Source: VAZQ01 sp963771845
GTDB lineage: Bacteria; Pseudomonadota; Alphaproteobacteria; Rhizobiales; Xanthobacteraceae
Direction of reading: 5' to 3'
Length of the DNA stretch: 64,000 nucleotides
Assembly (NCBI GenBank): GCA_963771845.1
Contig: CAVYVC010000015.1
Location: 22,534 to 86,533 of the forward strand
Part shown: positions 56,211 to 64,000 of the stretch, one piece after another
How positions within the stretch are numbered: the stretch's first letter is position 1
Layout: the number at the start of each line of letters is the position of its first letter
Made by a program: the position numbers and the translations under genes
Notes under the pieces: generated by a model
Database searches by the model: none
Seen by the model: only the letters and a program-made list of their open reading frames with translations
Told to the model about the DNA's origin: nothing

Positions 56211-57191
56211 ATGAAACTTCCCCGCCGCAAATTTTCTGCATCTGGCCGCAGGCGCGGCCGCGCTGCCGGCAGTTTCGCGGATCGCGCGGGCGCAAGCCTA
56301 TCCGTCGCGGCCGGTGCGTCTCATCGTCGCCACTCGCCCCTGGCGGCGCGTCCGACATCGTCGCGCGCCTGATCGGACAATGGCTGTCGGAGCGGCTCGG
56401 CCAGCAATTCGTCATCGAGAACCGGCCGGGTGGCGGCGGCAATATCGGCACCGAGGCCGTCGTGCGCGCGCCCGCAGACGGCTATACGCTTCTCTTGGTC
56501 GGTGGTCTCAACGCGATCAATGCGACATTCTACGACAAGCTCAATTTCAATTTCATCCGCGATATCGTGCCGGTCGCTGGCATTATCCGCACACCATTGG
56601 TCATGGTGGTAAATCCAACGGTCCCGGCCAAGACGGTTCCCGAGTTCATCGCCTATGCCAAGGCCAATCCGGGCAAGATCAACTATGGCGTCGGCTGGAA
56701 TCGGAAGCGCGCCCCATCTGGCCGGCGAGTTGTTCAAGATGATGGCCGGCGTCAACATGCTTCACGTGCCCTATCGCGGTGGCGGGCCCGCGCTCGCCGA
56801 TTTGCTCGGCGGCCAGGTGCAGGTCATGTTCCCCGCCACTGCCTCATCAATTGAGTACATCAGGGCCGGCAGGCTGCGCGCGCTGGCCGTGACCACCGCG
56901 ACGCGTTCAGAGGCGCTGCCGGACATGCCGACCGTGGGCGAGTTCGTGCCGGGCTACGAGGCGAGCAATTGGTACGGCATGGGCGCACCGAAGACCACGC
57001 CGGCCGAGATCGTCGAGAAGCTCAACAAGGAAATCAACGCTGGCCTCGCCGATCCCAAGATGAAGACGCGGCTCGCTGACCTCGGCGGCACGGTGCTTGC
57101 TGGTTCGCCCGCCGACTTCGGCAAGCTGATCGCCGAGGAAACCGAGAAGTGGGGCAAGGTGATCAAGTTCACAGGCATCAAGGCGGATTGA
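56211..57191 (+). pseudogene. TctC/Bug-type tricarboxylate binding protein, frameshifted
   Basis: ATG with a strong GGGAGGAGG site (MKLPRRKF). An extra T near 56238 shifts the frame; the signal peptide then reads LAAGAAALPAVSRIARAQAY and PSRPVRLIV. A second shift near 56333 leads to APGGASDIVARLIGQWLSER, NRPGGGGNIGTEAVVRAPAD and FIAYAKANPGKINYGV. A third near 56690 leads to GSAPHLAGELFKMMAG, HVPYRGGGPALADLLGGQVQ and TVGEFVPGYEASNWYGMGAP to the stop. All conserved blocks remain, so only three one-base changes separate it from a functional gene. These proteins capture carboxylates for TctAB permeases; none is near. Confidence 0.8.
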
Positions 57192-57385
57192 CCCGGCGCT
57201 CTCGGCACCACGTTCCATAACGTCCCGATAGGCGAATACCGATCGGGTCGATGACTGGTTAAGGATCAAAACCCGAACCCCTCGTTAGCACTCATATGTC
57301 AGCTTTGCCAAGCTGCGGGCATGCCGCCGCATTGGCCTGGACGGCTGTGTGCCGGGAGCCGACGTGAGCAGTTGCAGCAACAATC

Positions 57386-58377
57386 GGTGCAGAAACCCGG
57401 ATACTCGATCACCTCGTCGGCGGTGGCAAGCAGCATCGGGGGCGCGGTGAGGCCGAGCGCCTTGGCGGTCTTGAGGTGATAGACAAACTCAAACCTGGTC
57501 GGCTGTTCGATGGGCAGATCGCCCGGTTTATGGCCTTTCAAAAGCCTATCGGCATGAACGGCAAGTCGGACATAGGCCGCCCGCTGGTTAGCCCGTGCTG
57601 GCCAGCTCACCGGCATCACAGTATTCTCGCCACCCGAACGTTGACGGCAAACGGACCGCTTAGCGAACTCTACAATCTTCGCCCGGTGCACCATCGTGAC
57701 CCCCTCGGGGAAGACGGCCGGTACATCCGGCCTTGCGGCATGTACACGCTCAAGTGCTCCATTCATTTCCAAGCCGGAAGAGAAGGGCACATAAACCAAG
57801 CCGTCGAGAGGGCGCGTCCTACCTCCTCTCTAACCTTATGCTCCGACTACTCTCCGGGGTGATCAATAGTCGACAAGATCGCGAGCGTCCGCAGGGTCGA
57901 TGACAGCTCACAGAGCAACTGCGCTCGCTTTTGCGCCACGTAGAGCGACAGGAACGTGCCTCCGGTGAAGTTCCATCCGGGTTAATACGGGCTTTGCGCG
58001 ATCCCCAACTCGACAGGATCACCGCTTATGGCGAACAAAACGGGCTTTCCCACAGCGGCCTTCATCGCCTGAATTCCGGGGCCGCTGGAGACATGGGATC
58101 GACCGGGATAGCGAAAAGTTCCGGGAAAATGGCCTGAATGCCGCCGGATAGCCCAGCGCGTACCGAAGGACAAAAGCCAGGTCTGCCCTCGGTGCAGCCG
58201 CGCTCCTTCATCCCTTGGCCAAATCCTTCGATAAACGGGTCGGGCTCGGCTTCCGTCGATACCCATAAAATGAAATGAACCTGCCAGACTGCTGCGCCCG
58301 CACCGACGAGCGGCCACGCAGCCGCACCGCCGAGCAACGTGATGAACTCTCGTTCTCCTCAACCAATCGAAATGCAT
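57386..58377 (-). pseudogene. PF04392-type binding protein, degenerate
   Basis: The N-terminal part at 58377 is recognisable across frames (REFITLLGGAAAWPL-like text, PDPFIEGFGQGMKERGCTEG). The C-terminal part reads YVRLAVHADRLLKGHKPGDL, EQPTRFEFVYHLKTAKALGL and ADEVIE, after which the normal stop is lost (EYPGF…). The middle is badly scrambled. Confidence 0.7.
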
Positions 58378-58491
58378 CCGATATCCCTAACTCCAAAAGG
58401 GGACGGATAACGGATTGGCGAGCATAAAGTCAGGGGCTTGCCGCGGTGCGGGATTTTGATCCGGTCTCTGTCGGCTTGGGGTCAATAGTTT

Positions 58492-58532
58492 GCATTACCG
58501 CGCTGCAGCATTGCTGTCTGCTTTACCCCAGT
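58492..58532. repeat. Direct repeat, copy 2
   Basis: GCATTACCGCGCTGCAGCAT followed by TGCTGTCTGCTTTACCCCAGT; partner of the copy at 55902-55942. It lies just downstream of the DEVIE end of the next binding-protein gene, suggesting it travelled with these genes when they duplicated. Confidence 0.8.
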
Positions 58533-58617
58533 TAGCGGAATAAATTCGAGCAGCCAAGGGCTTCCGGGTCGTGCCAAGCCGACGTATGCAGTGCAGCAAA
58601 TGACGGGACTGCATGAT

Positions 58618-59622
58618 TTATTCGATCACCTCGTCGGCAGTCACAAGCAATTTGTCTGGGATGGTGAGGCCCAGCGCCTTGGCGGTCTTGAGATTGATGA
58701 TCAGCTCAAACTTTGCCGGCACCTGCAATGGAAGATCGGCCGGCTTCTCGCCCTTGAGGATGCGGTCGATGTACCCTGCCGCCAGGCGAAACTGTTCGCT
58801 GCGAACGTCACCATAAGAGATCAGGCCGCCCAATTCTGAAAAAAAGCGATTGTAATAGATCGCCGGCACGCTGTAGCGGGCCGCCAGCGCAATGATCAGT
58901 TCACGATTTACATCGTTGAACACGTCCGGCATCACGATGAGGCCGCCACCTGGATCGCGTGTTTGTGCGGCGATAACGCCTTCGATCTCATCCTTGGCGT
59001 GAACCGGAGCGGCATTCACCTGGACGGCAAAGGAAAATGCGGCGGCCTGAATGGACGGCAGGGAGTATTGGAGCGGCACGGCCGTTGCTGGATTGAACAG
59101 CAACGCCACACGCACCGTGCGCGGAGCGATCTCCTTCAATAGTTCCACCCATTTTCCGCCCAGTGTGCCGGCCGGATCGTTGGACATGAAGCCAGTGATG
59201 TTACCGCCCGGATGCGCAAGGTTCGCAGCGAAGCCGCTGCCGATCGGATCAGATACGCCCGCAAACACGATCGGAATTGTCTTCGTCTCGCGGGCAAGGG
59301 CGCCGATCACGGGCGTGGTCACACCGAAGATAGCATTGGGCCGCAGATCGACCAGTTCTTTTGCCAAAGCCCTCATCCTATCCGCATTATCGGCGCTCCA
59401 GCGAAGTTCGATCCGGAGATTGCTGCCTTCAGTCCACCCCAGCTTTGTGAGCGCACCCCGGAAAGCTGCGAGCCAAGACTGCGCAGCCCGATCGCTCTGC
59501 GCATAGGCCATCAGCACGCCGATCAGCCGCATCCGGTCCGGCTGCTGCGCGCGCGCCGCGAGCGGACTGCTTCCAGTTCGGTCAACACCTCTGGCGGTCT
59601 GAAAATACTCGGCGGCATCCAA
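58618..59622 (-). pseudogene. PF04392-type binding protein, mature part intact, signal peptide lost
   Basis: The most complete copy. PLAARAQQPDRMRLIGVLMA marks the end of the signal peptide, then SWLAAFRGALTKLGWTEGSN, IPIVFAGVSDPIGSGFAANL, HPGGNITGFMSNDPAGTLGG, YSVPAIYYNRFFSELGGLIS, YGDVRSEQFRLAAGYIDRIL, KGEKPADLPLQVPAKFELII and NLKTAKALGLTIPDKLL, ending DEVIE. Upstream of PLAAR the expected M-x-RREFITLLGGAAVAW is replaced by unrelated residues from a TTG (MDAAEYFQTARGVDRTG), so the protein would not be exported. Confidence 0.75.
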
Positions 59623-59757
59623 TCGACCGGCCGCTCCGTGGCGACGAGTTCGCGCTTTGCGGCAGCATGGGCGAGACCCCGACCTTGCGGCAGAACTTCG
59701 ATGCTAAGGAGAGCCACCGTATCCCCGATGGCTCTTGAACTCCCCCCTTCGCCGTGT

Positions 59758-59940
59758 TCAGGCCAAAAGTGAAGGCTCGTTCACCGCTGGCCTCGTCGCC
59801 TCCTTCGTGACGACCGGATGTTCGGCGACCGGCAATTGCAACACCGTCGCGTGCTGGCCCTCGATCAGCCGCGTGAGCAGTACCACTTGTCCGTCGGAAA
59901 ATTCCAACGCATCATGATGGACCACGGCACTATTCGTATT
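59758..59940 (-). CDS. Possible small protein (LLTRLIEGQHATVLQLP type)
   Basis: A minus-strand frame reads VVHHDALEFSDGQVVLLTRL, IEGQHATVLQLPVAEHPVVT and ends EPSLLA before TGA. The strand pattern (HHDALEFxDGxxVxLTxL…QxATVLQLP) resembles a short rhizobial protein I have seen but cannot name. The frame stays open upstream towards 60060 without a clear start codon, so it may be a remnant. Confidence 0.35.
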   Translation of the reverse strand, partial: NTNSAVVHHDALEFSDGQVVLLTRLIEGQHATVLQLPVAEHPVVTKEATRPAVNEPSLLA

Positions 59941-60448
59941 GATCTGCCGGAAGCGCGCGAGCCGCTGTCCGATTTTCTTGTTTGGGAGGATGCCAATTCC
60001 GAATGCCGGCTCACATTCGACATTTTTGTCGAACGCAATTCAGTCCGGGCAATAGGCACACTGCGACATTTGGTTGGCCCAGCGCAGCGAAACCGCGAGT
60101 GATGGAATTGCGGAACTTGGTCGTTACCAACTTGTCCTCGATCTGGGCAGGCCGGGTCGCGACGTGGTGCAGGCTGTAGTCACACATGGATAAAACTCCT
60201 CTTGCTGTGAAATCCGGAAATAGTCGCCCTCCTCAGCGAGCCGCGGGTACAGGGCCATTGGCCGGATTTTAGTCCTCACTTCCCAGCAAGGTCGCAGACC
60301 CAATGGCTCGGGCCGGCAGCAGCGGCCCGGCTCAGCGTAATTACCGGTTTGCGGCGCTGAAACCGAATGGCCGCTTGCTGTCGTGAACGTCAAAATAGCA
60401 CGCATCGTTGACGCGGAAACAGGGTAAATTGGTCGCGATCCACCACTC

Positions 60449-60534
60449 GATCACCTCATCGGCCGGTGGCGAACACGTCCTGCGGGACGGCGAGCCTGAA
60501 CGCCTTGGCAGTCTTGCGGGAAATATAGAAGCAC
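60449..60534 (-). pseudogene. PF04392-type binding protein, C-terminal trace
   Basis: FYISRKTAKAFRLAVPQDVF corresponds to FELVINLKTAKALGLTVPxxLL, and GDRVIE-type text (DEVIE in the neighbouring frame) follows. About 30 codons only. Confidence 0.6.
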
Positions 60535-60801
60535 CTATCGGGCTCCTAGCCGGCACGCTTCCGGCAACGCAATGAGCGTCGCCGTGTTCGGGCCATAGGT
60601 CTCCGACACGGGGTCGTTGGGATCACGCCTCAGGTCCAATTCGCAAGCCTCGCGAAAGTAGCAGCTCGCGCAATGCTGCCTAATTGCTTCGAACATTGCG
60701 CCGTCATAGCCTCCCACTGCACTGAGATCGAGACCCACCATTGCCATCCGGCAGTCCAGAAGATCGTCGGATGACGTGGAGCGATAATTGCTGATTTGCA
60801 T
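60535..60801 (-). CDS. DUF6455-type protein
   Basis: 88 residues from ATG (MQISNYRSTSSDDLLDCRMA) with a GAGGA site. The core MVGLDLSAVGGYDGAMFEAI, RQHCASCYFREACELDLRRD and YGPNTATLIAL matches DUF6455: D-x-A-L…C-x2-C…C…D……C/G-PNAATL-x-AL. The three Cys (C-A-S-C and C-E-L) suggest a metal or redox role. Soluble, stand-alone, intact. Confidence 0.7.
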   Translation of the reverse strand: MQISNYRSTSSDDLLDCRMAMVGLDLSAVGGYDGAMFEAIRQHCASCYFREACELDLRRDPNDPVSETYGPNTATLIALPEACRLGAR

Positions 60802-60970
60802 TAAATCCTCCCGCGTTACTCGCAAAGCGATGCATATCAGAGCTGCGCAGGCCCAGGAGCTACGTCGGTTGGGTCAGGGCAGCCCCACTTGTCGCCGATG
60901 GTACTGCTGTATTTTAGGCCGTAACCCAGCCCTCAAATTGATCTCGATCAAAGGGATTCTTCGAGCGAAT

Positions 60971-61189
60971 TCATCGCCGATACCGCCTTTGCGGTGTGCC
61001 CGCATAACCTGAGAATGGATTGCGATTGCAAAATCCGCCAATCCCCGACACCGTGGCTTGGCATTGTTCGAATGAATAGAAACCGCAGTTACTGCTACCA
61101 CCGGGATAATACGCGCACCATGTACCGTCAGCGTGCGCTGCGATTGTAGATAGGAACAAAACGGCCAAAGCAATTGTGATCCTGCGCAT
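60971..61189 (-). CDS. DUF3551 secreted small protein
   Basis: 72 residues: signal peptide MRRITIALAVLFLSTIAAHA, then DGTWCAYYPGGSSNCGFYSF and EQCQATVSGIGGFCNRNP. This is the DUF3551 signature (WCA-x-Y-x-G…NCGF-x(2-3)-QCxATxSGxGGxCxxN) with four conserved Cys. A GAGGAGG site precedes the ATG. Function unknown; common exported protein of Bradyrhizobium relatives. Intact. Confidence 0.85.
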   Translation of the reverse strand: MRRITIALAVLFLSTIAAHADGTWCAYYPGGSSNCGFYSFEQCQATVSGIGGFCNRNPFSGYAGTPQRRYRR

Positions 61190-61296
61190 GATTGCCTCCT
61201 CGACCCAATGGATCAGTGTTCTGGCATAACGCCGAATGCCTCCAAAAATTCCCGGCCGGACATGCAGCGCGTGCAACAGGAGCTGTCTTCACTCGA

Positions 61297-61947
61297 TCAC
61301 CTCATGGGCGCTTCAATACACCAGCACGGGCGTCTTGCGGAGATAGGCACGATCTTCAATCTGCTGCACAAGAAATCGGCGACGTCTGCCCGTGAGATAG
61401 TCCCATTCCGCCATTGCGACGGTTCTTTGAGAACTTTGTAGCGTCCCGTTCGACTGCCGTTGGTCAACACTCCGGGCCGCGCAATAGTCCAGTCGAGCGC
61501 GCTGTCCTTGATCAAGCGTTCCTGCACGTCTTTGTCGTCGTAGGCGCGGCCGAAAAAGAACCGGAATGGCAATAGCTGGAGGCAGCTGATACTGGCGCGA
61601 CTGTCGCCTGCTCCGAACCCGGTCACACAGATCAGCCGCTTCACGCCCTGAGCTTGCATCGCCGCAACAAGAACCCGCGTGGCATCTGAAAAGAGATGCA
61701 CTGGTCGAAACAGGTCACCGAGGCCGACGCCCAATACCTGGATCACGGCGTTCATCCCCGTAACCGCCGCCATGACCTCGCTGCCCCTCAGCGCATCGCC
61801 CGGAACTTTCTTCAGCTTAGGGTCCGAGATCCTAATGCCAGCTGCCGACCGCGCAAAGGCGCGCACCGTGTGCCCCGCCTCAAGCGCCTGGCGGGTAGTT
61901 TCAAGTCCGATGCCCTTGCTGGCTCCGATGATTAGCACCTGCGCCAT
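61297..61947 (-). CDS. NAD(P)-binding short-chain reductase, C-terminus frameshifted
   Basis: ATG giving MAQVLIIGASKGIGLETTRQ, the Rossmann glycine motif G-A-S-K-G-I-G; further FARSAAGI, GDALRGSEVMAAVTGMNAVI, LVAAMQAQGVKRLICVTGFG, FFFGRAYDDKDVQERLIKDS and LDWTIARPGVLTNGSRTGRY. This is an atypical SDR/NmrA-like reductase of ~210 residues. Near 61370 one base is out of place: in the other frame the end reads LVQQIEDRAYLRKTPVLVY-stop (stop at about 61313), the family ending, whereas the open frame gives LCSRLKIVPISARRPCWC. The core is intact but the tail is altered. Confidence 0.75.
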   Translation of the reverse strand: MAQVLIIGASKGIGLETTRQALEAGHTVRAFARSAAGIRISDPKLKKVPGDALRGSEVMAAVTGMNAVIQVLGVGLGDLFRPVHLFSDATRVLVAAMQAQGVKRLICVTGFGAGDSRASISCLQLLPFRFFFGRAYDDKDVQERLIKDSALDWTIARPGVLTNGSRTGRYKVLKEPSQWRNGTISRADVADFLCSRLKIVPISARRPCWCIEAPMR

Positions 61948-62224
61948 GCCCGTGCTCCGCACAAAGCGACAGAGGTCGTTCAGGGCCCCTGTGGTCAAGG
62001 CCTATGCAGTTTAATCAAGCGGTGTCCGCAGTCCAGTCAAGCCGACCGGCGGCATGTATTTGCCGGATTGCAGGAGAGATTGGTCATTCGCGCCGATCAT
62101 CAATCGTCTCACAATAGGTCCGCAGCTCCTCCGATAGCGGCCGTAAAGCAGAGCCCAAACGATCGCCGTTCAGTGCCACAAGCTGCCGTGAGCAGATGCA
62201 GCAAATGAAGTGGCGATTGTTCGC

Positions 62225-63208
62225 TTATTCGATCACCTCGTCGGCGCGGGCGAGCAGCGTCGGCGGCACAGTGAGGCCGAGCATCGTGGCGGTCTGGGCG
62301 TTGATGACCAGCTCGAACTTGGTCGACTGCACGACCGGCAGGTTCGCGGGCTTGGCGCCCTTGAGGATGCGGCCGACATAGACGCCGACCTGTCGAAGCG
62401 CATCCGCAAGGCTAGGTCCGTAGCTCATCAGCCCGCCGACGTCGGCAAACTCACGCTGTGCATAGATCGCGGGAATTGCATGGCGCGACGCCAGATGGGC
62501 CAATTGGACACGCCGGCTGTTGAAAAAGGGATCGCCGGCAACAAAGAGGGCGTCGGGCCGCTCGCGCACAAAACTTGCGAAGGCCGCATTGATCTCGCGG
62601 ATGGTGCTGGCGTTGATAACCTGGATTTGCAGCCCTAGGGCGCGAGCAGCCGCTCCCACGTCTCTCAGCGTGGATTCGGTAGTCGGAGATCGGCCGGATT
62701 GACAAGCACGGCCACACGAGCTGGCTCTGGGCACCAGCTCACGCAGGAGGTCCAGGCGCTTTGCCCCCAACTCAGCGGTGAAAAAATTGATAGCCTGTCA
62801 GCGTTGCCGCCCGGCCGGGCGAGGCTGGCGACGAGACCAAGCCTAACCGGGTCTTCGGCGACGACGAAGACGATGGGGATCGTCGTGGTTGCCGCCATGG
62901 CCGCGGACGCCGCGACGGTGCCGAATCGCGGCGATCACGGAGACTTGGCGGCGGACCAATTCGGCCGCCAGCGCGGGCAGTCGATCGTTTTGACCCTCGG
63001 CCCAGCGGTATTCGATCGCCACGTTCTCGCCTTCGACATAGCCGGTGTCTTTAAGGCCCTGGCGAAATGCGCGCAGACGGTACGCCGGCGCGTCAGGCGA
63101 CTGGGGTCCAGGAATCCGATCACCGGCATCGCTGGCTGCTGCGCACGCGCCGCGAGCGGCCATGCCGCCGCGCCACCGAGCAGCGTGATGAACTCGCGCC
63201 TGTCTCAT
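62225..63208 (-). pseudogene. PF04392-type binding protein, frameshifted
   Basis: N-terminal pieces in two frames: RREFITLLGGAAAWPLAARA, AMPVIGFLDP, then AFRQGLKDTGYVEGENVAIE and YRWAEGQNDRLPALAAELVR. After a shift near 62930 it reads TIPIVFVVAEDPVRLGLVAS, then after another near 62740 RDVGAAARALGLQIQVINAS, FASFVRERPDALFVAGDPFF, SRHAIPAIYAQREFADVGGL, SYGPSLADALRQVGVYVGRI and LTVPPTLLARADEVIE-stop. At least three frame changes. Its first ATG overlaps the stop of the next copy upstream. Confidence 0.8.
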
Positions 63209-64000
63209 TCGATCACCTCATCGGCGCGCAACAAGATCGCAGTCGGCAATTCAATGCCGATTGCCTTGGCGGTCTAGAGGTTCACCGCGAACTCAAATCT
63301 GTTCGGCTGCTCGATCGGAATGTCTCCGACCTCGGCTCCCTTGAGGATTTTAGCGACGTGCGTGGCGGCCTGCCGATGCATGGCGGCGAAATCGGGGGCG
63401 TGCGACGAAGTCCTCCCGCCTCCACGTAGGTCCTGAAGATGAACATCGTGGGCATCCGGTGTTCGCTCGATTTGCGCGATCTGGGCGCGCGCGGGCGTGA
63501 AATGCGGGCTCGACAGGACGAGCAGCGTCTGTGTTGAAGCCGCTGCCAGGGAGCCGAACGCCGCCTCGAAGTCATAGGGCGGATTCTCCAGTTTCAGCGG
63601 ATGCACCTGCAGCCCGAAGATTTTCGCCCGGTGCTCGGCGGCGCTGAACTGGTCGGCCGAGATGGCATCCCAGAGTATGCCTATCCGCGTCCTGTCGGGA
63701 AACGCCTGCCACAGCAGCTCCGTTTGCTTTTCCGCCAATTCGGTTTGGCGCAGAAACACCCCGGTCACGTTGCCGTCCGGCCGCGCCAGGCTCTTCACAT
63801 ATCCGCTTGCGAACGGGGCATAGTTCGCCGCGATCATGACGATCGGCAGCGTGCGAGTCGCACTGAGCGCCGCTTGCAGGGCTGGCTCGGTTCCTTGCGT
63901 GACGAGTACGTCGACGTTCGATGGCGAGTCCGGCAGCGTCAGCGGACAGCGCACGCAAATCCTGCTCCACACGCCGAAAGTCCACGATCAGGTTTTGGCC
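63205..64000 (-). pseudogene. PF04392-type binding protein, nonsense mutation, runs off window
   Basis: Reads VDVLVTQGTEPALQAALSAT, TLPIVMIAANYAPFASGYVK, SLARPDGNVTGVFLRQTELA, FPDRTRIGILWDAISADQFS, KILKGAEVGDIPIEQPNRFE, FAVNL then TAG (about 63274) and TAKAIGIELPTAILLRADEV in the same frame before the true stop. A single TAG replaces the usual K codon of NLKTAKA. The N-terminus lies beyond the window. Confidence 0.8.

Noticed and set aside
59818..60102. Plus-strand frame of 94 codons (starting MFGDRQLQHRRVLALDQPRE)
   Set aside because: The opposite strand reads as the more protein-like frame (VVHHDALEFSDGQVVLLTRL), so the plus-strand frame is probably its shadow.
1..64000. Symbiosis-island hallmarks (nod boxes, tts boxes, nif/fix genes), tRNA genes and CRISPR arrays
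   Set aside because: Looked for and not found; no stretch was convincing enough to report.

Overview
The window reads as accessory, heavily eroded DNA from an alphaproteobacterium of the Bradyrhizobium/Nitrobacteraceae type. The evidence is family-level. There are several small proteins of types I associate with Bradyrhizobium: DUF3551, DUF6455, DUF6894, DUF6232, DUF1153/SciP-like, and short proteins built like MAGRADEYRRLA or MSETEVYRERANKY. There is a DUF5681 plus terminase pair, and many PF04392-type periplasmic binding proteins ending in the signature DEVIE. No nod, nif, fix, secretion-system, tRNA, rRNA or CRISPR locus was recognised, so a symbiosis island is possible but not shown.

Layout. 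0.6-8.8 kb: an outer-membrane beta-barrel protein, a patatin-like lipoprotein, a small secreted protein, an orphan branched-chain-amino-acid-type binding protein and a broken HD-domain gene; about 0.4 kb of this block is duplicated and one copy was split by an IS3 element. 8.9-18.4 kb: remains of IS21, IS630 and integrase-type elements, a broken ldtR-like regulator, then three intact insertion sequences (IS630, IS5, IS1182) laid end to end and separated only by the tetramer CTAG. 18.4-25.2 kb: small conserved proteins, an orphan Flp pilin, an IS66 remnant and fragments of metabolic genes. 25.7-27.7 kb: an intact phage terminase-type gene pair with its own terminator, followed by a ~100-bp almost pure G tract. 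29.6-33.8 kb: a SciP-like gene, a broken L,D-transpeptidase lipoprotein gene, a two-gene operon for a secreted protein and a 40-residue Cys peptide, and an IS5/IS1031-type element. 35-39 kb: the debris of an exopolysaccharide locus (intact NusG/RfaH-like gene, a glycosyltransferase gene split by an IS701 element, a sugar-transferase fragment). 40-50 kb: a broken conserved gene of unknown role, a broken cis-prenyltransferase gene, a second SciP-like gene, coiled-coil proteins, and LuxR, LexA-like, Sel1 and Ku remnants.

50.3-55.5 kb holds the one clear metabolic operon: treZ and treY (trehalose from maltodextrin), both full length and overlapping, behind a glgX gene of which only the C-terminus remains, fused in frame to the signal peptide of a binding protein. 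55.5-64 kb is a tandem graveyard of PF04392 binding-protein genes on the minus strand, with a broken TctC-type gene and a few small intact genes (DUF6455, DUF3551) between them.

The overall picture is repeated IS insertion, segmental duplication and pseudogene formation, with a small intact core (outer-membrane protein, patatin, one LivK-like protein, terminase pair, NusG-like protein, treZY, small DUF proteins). Because so many frameshifts are single-base, sequencing or assembly error must be excluded. However, substitution stops, truncations and IS insertions with target duplications show that much of the decay is real. Family names rest on reading the translations; no database search was run.
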